DNA of 14,827 bases from Candidatus Gastranaerophilales bacterium (GCA_003150395.1 QAMI01000007.1:12595-27421); one strand, 5' to 3'. Counted from the stretch's first letter, positions 6,681 to 14,552 are shown. The notes: a model not told the origin generated them from the letters alone. Numbers and translations are program-made.

Positions 6681-6717
6681 TTAATATTGGTAAACATACA
6701 AAATTAGGAGTTAACTT

Positions 6718-6948
6718 ATGCCACAACCGGAATTTACAGATGAATATGCTTTTGTTGAAGAAGCCCACACGCGTTTGCTCGAAATTAATAATTTCGTCAA
6801 AATCCTTAAAGCTGTCGTTTTTCAAGATGACGACGTCTATTATTTACAGGATTTTGTTGAATTAATTCTGCAAAAACAATACGAGTTGTCCGATTTTCTG
6901 GAAGAAGCGCTCGCAAAACCTATTTTTCCGGTGTTAAAACAGAAATAA
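6718..6948 (+). CDS. 76-aa acidic protein under apparent XRE control
   Basis: I do not recognise this protein. It is 76 residues, acidic (15 D/E against 7 K/R by my count), without a signal peptide or membrane segment, and predicted largely helical, with a DDD turn at 37-39 splitting two amphipathic halves. Evidence that it is real: AGGAG seven bases before the ATG, a perfect consensus promoter upstream, and an operator-like palindrome shared with the XRE gene. Its last 29 bases overlap the end of the convergent M16 peptidase gene. The pairing with a lone XRE repressor resembles self-regulated two-gene modules such as toxin-antitoxin or phage-derived switches, but no known toxin fold is visible. 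Confidence 0.7.
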   Translation: MPQPEFTDEYAFVEEAHTRLLEINNFVKILKAVVFQDDDVYYLQDFVELILQKQYELSDFLEEALAKPIFPVLKQK

Positions 6949-8248
6949 CACAGTTTTTAATATCAAGATATTTTTTGGTTGTTTCATTCAAGTCTTCAAC
7001 CGTTATACTGTTCAAATCTGCCAAATACTGTTCAACAAGTTTCAAATCGTCGCAAACCGTCATATAATAACCGATTGTTTCGCCGATTTCAGAAACTGTT
7101 TCTGCCGAATAGGCAAAACGAGTCTTAATTTTCTTTTTCGCTTTCGCTAACTCTGCATCTGTAATTCTAATTTCCGTAAGCTTTCTCAATTCCTCTTTAA
7201 TCAAATCAAGTGCCAAATCTTTTGCGTCGGCTCTGAAATTCGCCTGAATAAAGAAATTGTCACCGTCTTTGAACTGGTAATGTTCTGCCGAAACCATATT
7301 GAAAAGTGCATCTGTGCGTTTTTCAATTAAGTTTTGATACATTCTTGAACTTGTGCTGTCGCCAAGAATTATGCTGATAATATCAAGCTCAATTGTCGAT
7401 TTTATATCGCAAGCTTTTGGCCCAAGCCAGCCCAAAATCGCATAACCTGTATTAACATGCGCTTTATCTTCAAAATATTTTGTTTCCTGCGTTGGTGAGT
7501 CAATTTTGTTTTCACGTTTGGGCGCATTTGGTCTGCCTTTGAAGTCGAATTCCTTTTCAACTTTTTTAAGAACTTCTTCTTTATCAAAATCGCCGACAAT
7601 AATCGTTGTAATATTTTCCGGAGAATAAAAAGTCTGATAATAATTCATTATATCATCGCGTGTAACTTGAGAAATGATTTCAGGCGTTCCGATTACGTCG
7701 CGTTTGTAGGGGTGCGCCGTATACATTTCAAAGTTGCATTTGTTATAAACCTTTGTCCAGGGCTGGTCTTTGCGCATTCTGATTTCTTCAATTACAACAT
7801 GTCTTTCGCGTTTTTCTTTTACATGCGTGTCATTTAAATCAAATACCGGCCCGATTTCTGCCTCCGGAAGCACCGGGTCAAGCATCATATCAGCATGAAG
7901 TTCAATTGCAAGGTTCAAATCTTTACAGTTTTCGCCGCGTGGAAGAGTTACATAATAAAAAGTATAATCTTTCCAGGTCGCAGCGTTCACAATCGCGCCT
8001 TTTGCCTCCAAAATCCTGTCAAATTCGCCGGCTTTATGTTTATGAGTCCCTTTAAACATCAAATGTTCAAGAAAATGTGAAATCCCGTTAATTCTGTCAT
8101 CTTCGTTTATTGAACCTGTTTTAACCCAGGAACTTACATTGACAAGTTCTCCTTCTTTATGTGCAAGAACAATTTTGTGTCCGTTTTCGCGTTCGTAAAT
8201 TTCTACTTCTTCTGTAAGATACGGATATTTAACGGTTGATTTCTTCAT
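6920..8248 (-). CDS. M16-family zinc metallopeptidase (insulinase/pitrilysin-like)
   Basis: A 442-residue M16 peptidase. The inverted zinc site is intact: H58-F-L-E61-H62, and the third ligand in VIEEI (E154 or E155). Between them is a longer than usual loop (PVFDLNDTHVKEKRER, around 134-149), so the gap is about 92 residues rather than the roughly 75 common in the family. The second half-domain is present, including GWLGP and SSRMYQNLIEKR. Family members degrade small peptides or process precursors, often as a catalytic plus non-catalytic pair; here only the catalytic type is seen and no partner is adjacent. No signal peptide is visible, so it is probably cytoplasmic. AGGAGAG lies just before the ATG. 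Confidence 0.93.
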   Translation of the reverse strand: MKKSTVKYPYLTEEVEIYERENGHKIVLAHKEGELVNVSSWVKTGSINEDDRINGISHFLEHLMFKGTHKHKAGEFDRILEAKGAIVNAATWKDYTFYYVTLPRGENCKDLNLAIELHADMMLDPVLPEAEIGPVFDLNDTHVKEKRERHVVIEEIRMRKDQPWTKVYNKCNFEMYTAHPYKRDVIGTPEIISQVTRDDIMNYYQTFYSPENITTIIVGDFDKEEVLKKVEKEFDFKGRPNAPKRENKIDSPTQETKYFEDKAHVNTGYAILGWLGPKACDIKSTIELDIISIILGDSTSSRMYQNLIEKRTDALFNMVSAEHYQFKDGDNFFIQANFRADAKDLALDLIKEELRKLTEIRITDAELAKAKKKIKTRFAYSAETVSEIGETIGYYMTVCDDLKLVEQYLADLNSITVEDLNETTKKYLDIKNCVISVLTPEK

Positions 8249-8314
8249 ATAACTCTCTCCTGACTTTTTATTTTAGTATACCTCAAAAATTTATTTTTGG
8301 TGTATCATGAAATC

Positions 8315-8995
8315 ATGATTAACCGATTAAAAAACAAAGTCGTAGTTTCAGTTCAGGCAATGCCGTCAGAGCCTTTATATTTGGAAAAATGTATGGCGGC
8401 TATGATGAAATCTGTTGTAAAAGGCGGTGCCGGCGGGCTTAGAGTTGCAGGTGTCAGAGATGTTAAAAATGCAAAACGGCTTTTTGATATTCCAGTAATC
8501 GGGATTACAAAGCCGGACGTAATTCCGCCAAACTGGCAGGAAATTGTTTATATTACACCGGAATTAAAGGACGTTATTTCCTTAATCGAAGCCGGCGCAG
8601 ACATTATTGCTTTCGACGGAACTCAGCGCAAGCGTCCGAATGGTGCTAAGCTTGAAGAACTTATAAAGTATGTAAAAATTAATAAACGGGTTTCGATGGC
8701 AGATATTTCAACTCTTGAAGAGGGATTAAAAGCGGCCGAGATGGGTGCTGATTTGCTTTCCACAACTCTTTCTGGCTATACCATGGAATCGCAGGGAAAA
8801 CCTGACGGGCCGGACTTTGAACTTCTTGAAGCGCTTGTAAAACAAACCGACGTGCCTGTTGTTTTAGAAGGCAGAATTTGGGAGCCGGATGAGGTTGACA
8901 GAGCTTTTGAACTTGGCGCTCATTGTGTTGTAATCGGGTCTGCAATTACCCGTCCGCAGCTGATTACAAAGCGTTTTGTACAAAGACGAAAATAA
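8315..8995 (+). CDS. nanE: N-acylglucosamine-6-phosphate 2-epimerase
   Basis: Converts N-acetylmannosamine-6-phosphate to N-acetylglucosamine-6-phosphate in ManNAc/sialic acid breakdown; a TIM-barrel enzyme. Typical family stretches are VVSVQAMPSEPLY near the start, GADIIAFDGTQRKRP, MADISTLEEGLKAAEMGAD, then STTLSGYT, and VVLEGRIWEPDEVDRA with VVIGSAITRPQ at the end. The frame can be extended to a TTG at 8297, but the ATG at 8315 is chosen because the protein then begins MINRLKNKVVVSVQA, as relatives do, giving 227 residues, the normal size. No clear ribosome site is seen at either start. A ROK kinase follows 52 bases later. The sialic acid lyase nanA is not in the window. Confidence 0.93.
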   Translation: MINRLKNKVVVSVQAMPSEPLYLEKCMAAMMKSVVKGGAGGLRVAGVRDVKNAKRLFDIPVIGITKPDVIPPNWQEIVYITPELKDVISLIEAGADIIAFDGTQRKRPNGAKLEELIKYVKINKRVSMADISTLEEGLKAAEMGADLLSTTLSGYTMESQGKPDGPDFELLEALVKQTDVPVVLEGRIWEPDEVDRAFELGAHCVVIGSAITRPQLITKRFVQRRK

Positions 8996-9047
8996 AATTC
9001 TTGCGGTATTTCTATCAGGGGTTGTGAATTTTAAAGGAAAATAATTT

Positions 9048-10001
9048 ATGAAAAAAGCTTTAGCCATTGATATTGGCGGAACAAAAATCTATAACACGAT
9101 TGTAAATGAAAGCGGGGAAATTGTTGCTGAAGTTGAAAAGCGTTCAACTCCGAAAACTTTTGACGGAATAAAAGATGTTTTGCAGGAAATTGTGAAACGT
9201 CATGAAAAAGACGCGGATGTAATAGCTTTTGCAACAGCCGGGGCTGTAAATAATCAGAATACAGCACTCCTTGGCTCGACCGGAAATATTGCTGAAGGAT
9301 ACCCAAAAATGGATTTTCTGGGCTTAAGTCAAAAGAAAGTTTTTGTTGAGAATGACGCAAATGCAGCAGCCTGGGCAGAACATATCTTAGGTGCATCAAA
9401 AGGCTGTTCAGACAGTATAATGATTACTCTTGGAACAGGGGTCGGCGGCGGTATTATAGTGAATAACAGACTTTTAAAAGGAAAAAGCGGCACGGCCGGT
9501 GAAATGCATTTTAAAATGTTTCCTGACAAGCGCAGATATTGTACTTGCGGAGCTTACGACTGTTTTGAAGCTTACGCGTCCGGCAGAGGCTTAATGCTTA
9601 CCGCACAGGAATTTACTAAAGTTCCGAATATAACAACTTATGATGTCATAGCTGAAGTTAATGCTGTCTTAAATCTTAAACATTTAGACGGAAACCTTTT
9701 AAAAACAGAGCGCTTAATGCAAGAATCTGAAAATAAGTATGTTCAGGCCTTTTTGAAGTGGCAGGATGATATTTTAATTGGCTGTATCGGCCTTGCAAAC
9801 CTGTTTGATACGGAAGTTATTGTGCTTTCCGGCTCAATGGCTGAATTTGTAGATGTTGAGTATCTTGAAAAAGAGCTTAACAAAGAAATCGTTGCTACCT
9901 ATACAAAAGTCCGTCATGCAAGTGCAGGAAATTATTCTGGAATGATTGGCGCTGCACTTTTGGCATTGGGAATCGGGGTTAATAAAGAGGTTAACTGTTA
10001 A
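9048..10001 (+). CDS. nanK: ROK-family sugar kinase, probable ManNAc kinase
   Basis: A 317-residue ROK kinase. ATP/phosphate motif DIGGTK at 8-13, END with the catalytic base D103, LGTGVGGG at 128-135, E152 and H154 of the sugar site, and the ROK zinc knuckle C165-x-C167-G-x3-C172-x-E174. ROK kinases phosphorylate glucose, GlcNAc, ManNAc or allose and cannot be separated safely by motif. The adjacent epimerase nanE makes N-acetylmannosamine kinase the best guess, since the two enzymes act in sequence; glucokinase is the main alternative. AAAGGAAA precedes the ATG. Only one base separates its stop from the next gene, so the two are translated from one message. Confidence 0.85.
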   Translation: MKKALAIDIGGTKIYNTIVNESGEIVAEVEKRSTPKTFDGIKDVLQEIVKRHEKDADVIAFATAGAVNNQNTALLGSTGNIAEGYPKMDFLGLSQKKVFVENDANAAAWAEHILGASKGCSDSIMITLGTGVGGGIIVNNRLLKGKSGTAGEMHFKMFPDKRRYCTCGAYDCFEAYASGRGLMLTAQEFTKVPNITTYDVIAEVNAVLNLKHLDGNLLKTERLMQESENKYVQAFLKWQDDILIGCIGLANLFDTEVIVLSGSMAEFVDVEYLEKELNKEIVATYTKVRHASAGNYSGMIGAALLALGIGVNKEVNC

Positions 10002-10002
10002 A

Positions 10003-10221
10003 ATGGGAAAAGCCAAGAAAAGAAGTTTTTATCTGGGGATTAACGACCAATTCACAAAGCTTAGCCGCTCGGAAGCTATAAGCCATGTGGTTGAAATGCT
10101 TAAAAAGGGCGATAAAGATGTTTATGGACTTATTACTCTTTTCGGTCTTACCGCGGAAGAAATTCTTGAGGCAGGAGCAAGTTATGAAGCGGTTAGAGGG
10201 CTTGGAGGCTTGATAAGTTGA
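10003..10221 (+). CDS. 72-aa protein of unknown function
   Basis: Not recognised. A small soluble protein: a basic start (GKAKKRSF), then predicted helices through SRSEAISHVVEMLKKGD and an end containing LTAEEILEAGASYEAV. The LTAEE-ILEAG pattern looks like a short helical hairpin such as those in small adaptor or HTH-like domains, without enough detail to name one. It starts one base after the ROK kinase stop and overlaps the next gene by four bases, so it is almost certainly part of the same message. The open frame extends upstream to 9946 inside nanK, but the ATG at 10003 follows GAGG at a 12-base distance and avoids the overlap. Confidence 0.7.
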   Translation: MGKAKKRSFYLGINDQFTKLSRSEAISHVVEMLKKGDKDVYGLITLFGLTAEEILEAGASYEAVRGLGGLIS

Positions 10222-11147
10222 TTAGTTTTAAAGGAATTTTGGAGGCGGCAAAGCATTCTCGCTGGTATTCATCTGATATGACGGTTTTTTCTTGCCTTGC
10301 TTGTTTTTTATTTGCGTTGAGTGCTGGCGGAAATGTTTTAAATGGTCTTCTTGCATTTGTAGGAATTCTTCTTGCGCATATGGCGACAAATCTCTATGAT
10401 GACTTTGATGATTACAAAGTTTTGAGTAAAGACCCTAGATTTGAAGAGTTTACTCCTGATGTAAAATGTTCTTACCTTAGAAAAGGTGATGCAACAATGG
10501 CGGATTTGTTCTGTGTTGTTCTTATCTATTGCGTTTTAGCTCTATTAATCGGAGGATTACTTTTCTTAAGATCCGGGTGGCCGGTTTTAGCACTTGCTGC
10601 GTTTGGCGGAGTTATCGTACTGAGTTATCCGAAATTTTCGCGCGCAGGATTGAGCGAAATTGCTGTCGGAATTGCTTTCGGACCTCTTTTGTTTGAGGGA
10701 ATGTATTTTGTCATGACAAAATCGTTTTCATTGGATGTCTTTATATTGTCGCTTGCAATTTCAATGTTTACAGTCGGTGTTATGTATGTTCACACGATTT
10801 TGGACTTTGAGGGCGATAAAGCTGCTGACAAAAAAACAATTGTGCAGCGGATTGGGGACAAAGAAACTGCAATGAAAGGTTTTGTTCTTATCTATTCCCT
10901 TGGGTATTTCTTTTTGGTGTTGTTTTCAGTTGTGTCGCAGATATATTTCTGTCTTGGTGCATTGTTGACAATCCCGTTTGTTAGAATGCTTTATAAGGCA
11001 TTGAAAGCTTACAACGCTGAGGTTCATTATTCGCGCAATAAGGATTATTTAAACGTATTGACAGGAGCAGCAAAAACAATGGCGATTTTTGCGTTTTTTA
11101 TTTCAATTGGGTTGTTTGTGAATTTAATGGCCGGCAAAATTATTTAG
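10218..11147 (+). CDS. UbiA-superfamily prenyltransferase, MenA-like
   Basis: A 309-residue integral membrane enzyme. Two aspartate-rich motifs bind prenyl diphosphate through Mg: N58-LYDDFDD at 58-65 and D196-FEGDKAAD at 196-204. Between them, GLSEIAVGIAFGP (144-156) is of the type seen in MenA, which attaches a polyprenyl tail to 1,4-dihydroxy-2-naphthoate in menaquinone synthesis; other UbiA members act on 4-hydroxybenzoate, haem, chlorophyll or lipids, so the acceptor is uncertain. About eight membrane helices are expected. The TTG start is supported by GGAGG nine bases upstream and overlaps the preceding stop (TTGA). Its stop overlaps the convergent pseudopilin gene by eight bases. Confidence 0.85.
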   Translation: MISFKGILEAAKHSRWYSSDMTVFSCLACFLFALSAGGNVLNGLLAFVGILLAHMATNLYDDFDDYKVLSKDPRFEEFTPDVKCSYLRKGDATMADLFCVVLIYCVLALLIGGLLFLRSGWPVLALAAFGGVIVLSYPKFSRAGLSEIAVGIAFGPLLFEGMYFVMTKSFSLDVFILSLAISMFTVGVMYVHTILDFEGDKAADKKTIVQRIGDKETAMKGFVLIYSLGYFFLVLFSVVSQIYFCLGALLTIPFVRMLYKALKAYNAEVHYSRNKDYLNVLTGAAKTMAIFAFFISIGLFVNLMAGKII

Positions 11148-11871
11148 GCAGATTTTCCCAGTATCGTTCGGCACTGTCGTCAGGGTTTATATCATTCAAA
11201 GCGTACCAGGCGCAGCCCATTCCGTTGCCTTTTTGTTTGGATTTTATTGAACAAGGATACCCTAGTTGACTTATTCCAGCTTCGGTATGTTCATCTTTTA
11301 TTTCCTCCAATTCATCGGCAGTATAAAGCTTACTCATCTTAACAGGCTCCCACATACCATTTTTGTTTATATGAAATGTAAAAACATCATGACCAAGACG
11401 ATTAGGGCCCTTATCAGCGCCATTTATGTCAAAAGTAATGCCTAAATTTCCTCCGTTTAATACTAAATCCATGCAGCTTCCATCTGATAAAAGTGTCATT
11501 GGTGTAGCAGTGCCGCCAATATCAATATAAGCATCTTCGGTGTTTGAATAATTTCTTATACGTCTTTTGTATTTGCATTTTCCGATAATTTTTAGTTTGC
11601 TTCTGTACATATTAAAGAATTCATTTTTACGATAATACCCTCCACGATTTTTATCGAAGATGACAAATTCTTTAAAAAGGTTGTCTACACCAGCTTCAGC
11701 TTTGACAAGCATCAACGCTTCGGAATGTCTGGAGTAGGCTTTTTTTAAGGCGGTTTGCAACGCTTTATTCCGCTGATTGTTAATAAGGCTTGGCAAAGTC
11801 ATTGCTGCAACAATTCCGATAATGCCAAGTGTGATTAAAACTTCGGCTAAAGTAAAAGCATGTTTTTTCAT
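11140..11871 (-). CDS. Type II/IV pseudopilin (prepilin with class III signal)
   Basis: A 243-residue protein with a prepilin leader: four residues MKKH plus A5, then F6-T-L-A-E10, so the mature protein would carry the conserved glutamate at position 5, followed by a long hydrophobic helix (VLITLGIIGIVAAMTLPSL). The residue before the cleavage site is alanine instead of the usual glycine. The globular part has at least four cysteines and a DINGADKGPNRLGHDVF segment, likely a structural or metal-binding loop. Such proteins form type IV pili, type II secretion pseudopili or competence filaments; no assembly genes are nearby. AAGGAG precedes the ATG. It is divergent from the XRE gene at 12010. 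Confidence 0.9.
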   Translation of the reverse strand: MKKHAFTLAEVLITLGIIGIVAAMTLPSLINNQRNKALQTALKKAYSRHSEALMLVKAEAGVDNLFKEFVIFDKNRGGYYRKNEFFNMYRSKLKIIGKCKYKRRIRNYSNTEDAYIDIGGTATPMTLLSDGSCMDLVLNGGNLGITFDINGADKGPNRLGHDVFTFHINKNGMWEPVKMSKLYTADELEEIKDEHTEAGISQLGYPCSIKSKQKGNGMGCAWYALNDINPDDSAERYWENLPK

Positions 11872-11997
11872 AGTTCTCCTTGTTTGCTTATTATATTAAA
11901 CATATTATCAAGATATGCATAAAATACAATATTGACAGAGATTTCTACCTGGCAGATTTGTGCGGTATTTATCACTGCATGTCTACAATTATACACA

Positions 11998-12003
11998 TAT
12001 AAT
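11998..12003 (+). promoter_or_regulatory. -10 box immediately before the second XRE gene
   Basis: An exact TATAAT ends six bases before the ATG at 12010, so RNA starting at the normal distance would begin at the start codon itself. No ribosome site is present and no good -35 lies at 16-18 bases upstream (CTGCAT at 17). Confidence 0.4.
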
Positions 12004-12009
12004 TCTGTT

Positions 12010-12234
12010 ATGCAAGATGTTGAAAAATATAATAAGTTTTTGGCTGATAATGTTCGCCGCTTGCGAAAAGAAAGACATTTTTCGCAGGAATATCTTGCTG
12101 AATTGATTGACCGGAGTAGAGAACATATAAATAGACTTGAAAAATGCAAAGAAACTATTGGTTTTCCAACTTTTATCCGTTTGGCTCAGGTTTTTAATGT
12201 TTCTTTGGATGAGCTTGCAGGCTTTGAAAAGTAA
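12010..12234 (+). CDS. XRE-family helix-turn-helix regulator (74 aa)
   Basis: A second minimal Cro/CI-type protein: LADNVRRLRKERHFSQEYLA with the recognition part LIDRSREHINRLEKCKETIGF and the typical end FIRLAQVFNVSLDELAGFE. The frame is open from a TTG at 11932, but the ATG at 12010 is preferred because relatives start a few residues before the first helix and the upstream 26 residues look non-homologous. It has only the DNA-binding domain. Its ATG has no ribosome site and follows a TATAAT by six bases. The divergent pseudopilin or the downstream lysA could be its target; neither is shown by a visible operator. Confidence 0.8.
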   Translation: MQDVEKYNKFLADNVRRLRKERHFSQEYLAELIDRSREHINRLEKCKETIGFPTFIRLAQVFNVSLDELAGFEK

Positions 12235-12304
12235 AATGGTGTATTCTAAAAATAATATCTCTGTGCTAAACTTATTTCATAAACATAATTAATGAGGATA
12301 ACTT

Positions 12305-13636
12305 ATGGAGAGCACAAACCAGTTTATAAAACCACTAACATTGACAACCAATGCAAATGGCAATCTCGCAATTGGCGGATGTGACGTTGTAGAATTAGCA
12401 GAAGAATACGGAACTCCGCTTTATTTGATTGACGAAGCCACTTTAAGAAGTATCTGTAAAGATTACAAAAAAGCGTTCGCCGGTTACGAAAAAATAAATA
12501 TGATGTTTGCCTCAAAATCCCTCTGCACAATGGCCACTTCTGCAATTCTTGCGCAGGAAGGATTTGGTTTTGATGTTGTTTCAGCGGGCGAAATTTATAC
12601 GGTTTATAAAGCAGGCGTTGATATGTCTAAGGTGCTTTTCAACGGCAATAACAAATCATATGACGAGTTATCATTAGCGCTTGAACTTGGGGTCGGAAGA
12701 ATTTCGGTTGACAATTTTTTCGAACTTACACTTCTGGATGAAATTGCAAAATCGCAAGGCAAAATAATCGATATTCTTTTAAGAATTACGCCCGGAATTG
12801 AATGCCACACTCATGAATATATTCAAACAGGGCACTTGGATTCAAAATTTGGATTTGATTTGACGCAAATTGATGATGCGGTCGAACTGATTTTGAATAA
12901 CTACACAAATCTTAAGCTGCACGGACTTCATGCACATATCGGCTCACAAATTTTTGAAACAAAAGTTTACCATGATGAAATTGAAATTCTTATAAAAGAA
13001 ATTGCAAGAATTGATGAAAAATTTGGGTTAAAACTTGATGAAATAAATGTTGGCGGCGGTCTTGGCGTCAAATATACAGAGGCCGATGTTCCGCCTTCGA
13101 CATACAAAATTGCTGATGTGATAATAAACAGCCTTAACGAAAGTATTGAAAAATATGGGATTGAGCCTCCTGCATTATTTATTGAGCCGGGAAGAAGTGT
13201 AATCTCAACAGCCGGAGTAACTTTGTATACAATTGGTAGTTCAAAACAGGTACCGCATGGTAAAAAATATGTTGCGGTCGATGGTGGAATGGCTGACAAT
13301 CCACGTCCATCAATGTATCAGGCAAAATATTCTGCCGAAATTGCAAACAAGAAAGAAAATATTGCTTTACAAACCGTTACAATTGCCGGAAGATTTTGCG
13401 AAAGCGGGGATATTTTGATTAAAGATATTAATTTGCCAGAACCGGTAGAAGGCGATATTTTGTGCGTTTATAACACAGGTGCTTACAATTATTCTATGGC
13501 TTCAAACTACAATCGGGTACAAAAACCTCAAATGGTTATTGTAAATAATTCAAAATCTGATATTATAGTATGTAGAGAGACATTAGAGGATTTAAGTTCT
13601 CATGACAGAATTCCGGATAGGTTAAAGTTAAAGTAA
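12305..13636 (+). CDS. lysA: Diaminopimelate decarboxylase
   Basis: Makes L-lysine from meso-diaminopimelate, the last step of the DAP pathway; a PLP enzyme of the alanine racemase fold, active as a dimer. Visible: FASK with the PLP lysine K71, GFGFDVVSAGE, HAHIGS with H211 to S214, INVGGGLGVKY, EPGRS at 294-298 binding the phosphate and substrate, CESGD with catalytic C365, and GAYNYSMASNYN near the end. At 443 residues it is slightly longer than many (about 415-430), with a short N-terminal extension. GAGGATAA precedes the ATG. A weak promoter (TTGAAA at 12224, 17 bases, TAAAAA) may lie in the end of the XRE gene. The next gene starts at the base after its stop. Confidence 0.96.
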   Translation: MESTNQFIKPLTLTTNANGNLAIGGCDVVELAEEYGTPLYLIDEATLRSICKDYKKAFAGYEKINMMFASKSLCTMATSAILAQEGFGFDVVSAGEIYTVYKAGVDMSKVLFNGNNKSYDELSLALELGVGRISVDNFFELTLLDEIAKSQGKIIDILLRITPGIECHTHEYIQTGHLDSKFGFDLTQIDDAVELILNNYTNLKLHGLHAHIGSQIFETKVYHDEIEILIKEIARIDEKFGLKLDEINVGGGLGVKYTEADVPPSTYKIADVIINSLNESIEKYGIEPPALFIEPGRSVISTAGVTLYTIGSSKQVPHGKKYVAVDGGMADNPRPSMYQAKYSAEIANKKENIALQTVTIAGRFCESGDILIKDINLPEPVEGDILCVYNTGAYNYSMASNYNRVQKPQMVIVNNSKSDIIVCRETLEDLSSHDRIPDRLKLK

Positions 13637-14536
13637 ATGTTTGATGAAATTCTAAAATATCTTCAAATGCAAATAGGAATGATGGATTTATCCTTCAGCG
13701 GTACAAATGTGCTTGAAATTCTTGTTATTGCCGTTGTATTGTTAGTTTTTTATAAAAAATTCATCAAAAATACTCAATCAGAAAAATTTGTAAAAGGTGC
13801 TTTTGTCCTTGTATTCCTGTGGATATTTTCAGAAATCCTTGTGAGATTCGATTTGAAAATAATCGGAGTTTTCTTAAAATCAGTCGTAACTCTTGTTTCT
13901 TTGAGTTTAATTGTAATTTTCCAACCGGAGTTGCGTCGTTTTCTCGGATATCTCGGTCAGGCTGATTTCATTTCGAAATTTTTTAACAACAACCAGAAAC
14001 CTAAAGATGAAAAAATTGATGTTATTAAAGAACTTATTGAAGCTGTAAAGTTTTTATCTAAATCTCATACCGGTGCTTTAATCGTTTTTCAAAGCGATTT
14101 GAGCAATACATATTATGACGTTGGAACAAAACTGAACGCAGATTTGTCAACGGAACTTTTATTGACGATTTTTCACCCCAATACACCGCTTCATGACGGG
14201 GCTGTTGTGATAAATGGCAGTAAAATTATTTCAGCGGGTGTTCTCCTTCCTCTTACTGAAGACCCGAAACTTAGCTGGAAATACGGAACACGCCACAGAG
14301 CAGCAATCGGTATGACTGAAACAAGTGATGCCGCATGTCTTGTTGTCTCCGAAGAAACCGGTGATGTTTCAATCGCGCTTGACGGAACTCTTAAAAAATA
14401 CGAAGACTTGGTTTCTTTAAAACAGGATTTAGAAAAAATTCTCGGGTACAAAAATTCAGAAGATATTAAAGAAAAAAGAACTATATTTAAAATAAATAAC
14501 CTTCTTGCTATCAGAAAAACTGAAGATAAAAATTAA
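13637..14536 (+). CDS. cdaA: CdaA-type membrane diadenylate cyclase
   Basis: Makes cyclic di-AMP from two ATP; a membrane protein active as a dimer. Three membrane helices occupy roughly residues 22-95, then a linker and the DAC domain, with the two signature motifs: D187-G188-A189 (LHDGAVV) and the RHR motif G217-TRHR-A at 217-223. C-di-AMP controls potassium and osmolyte transport and wall turnover in bacteria studied. CdaA is normally followed by its regulator cdaR and by glmM; here it directly follows lysA with no intervening base and precedes a yitT-type gene, so the regulator is absent from this place. A weak AGG-type ribosome site lies in the end of lysA. The tail after about residue 275 is charged. 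Confidence 0.93.
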   Translation: MFDEILKYLQMQIGMMDLSFSGTNVLEILVIAVVLLVFYKKFIKNTQSEKFVKGAFVLVFLWIFSEILVRFDLKIIGVFLKSVVTLVSLSLIVIFQPELRRFLGYLGQADFISKFFNNNQKPKDEKIDVIKELIEAVKFLSKSHTGALIVFQSDLSNTYYDVGTKLNADLSTELLLTIFHPNTPLHDGAVVINGSKIISAGVLLPLTEDPKLSWKYGTRHRAAIGMTETSDAACLVVSEETGDVSIALDGTLKKYEDLVSLKQDLEKILGYKNSEDIKEKRTIFKINNLLAIRKTEDKN

Positions 14537-14552
14537 TAGAAAGATAATTACG

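Noticed and set aside
6658..6693. Short direct repeats as a CRISPR-like array
   Set aside because: Only two 12-base copies, with a spacing too short for CRISPR; better explained as operator sites.
8297..8314. TTG start for nanE
   Set aside because: The ATG at 8315 gives the family-typical N-terminus.
8679..8945. 88-aa minus-strand frame inside nanE
   Set aside because: It lies wholly within a well-supported gene, with no ribosome site or recognisable domain.
11932..12009. TTG-started extension of the second XRE protein, and TTGACA there as a -35 box
   Set aside because: The extension has no resemblance to XRE proteins, and no -10 box lies 16-18 bases after the TTGACA.
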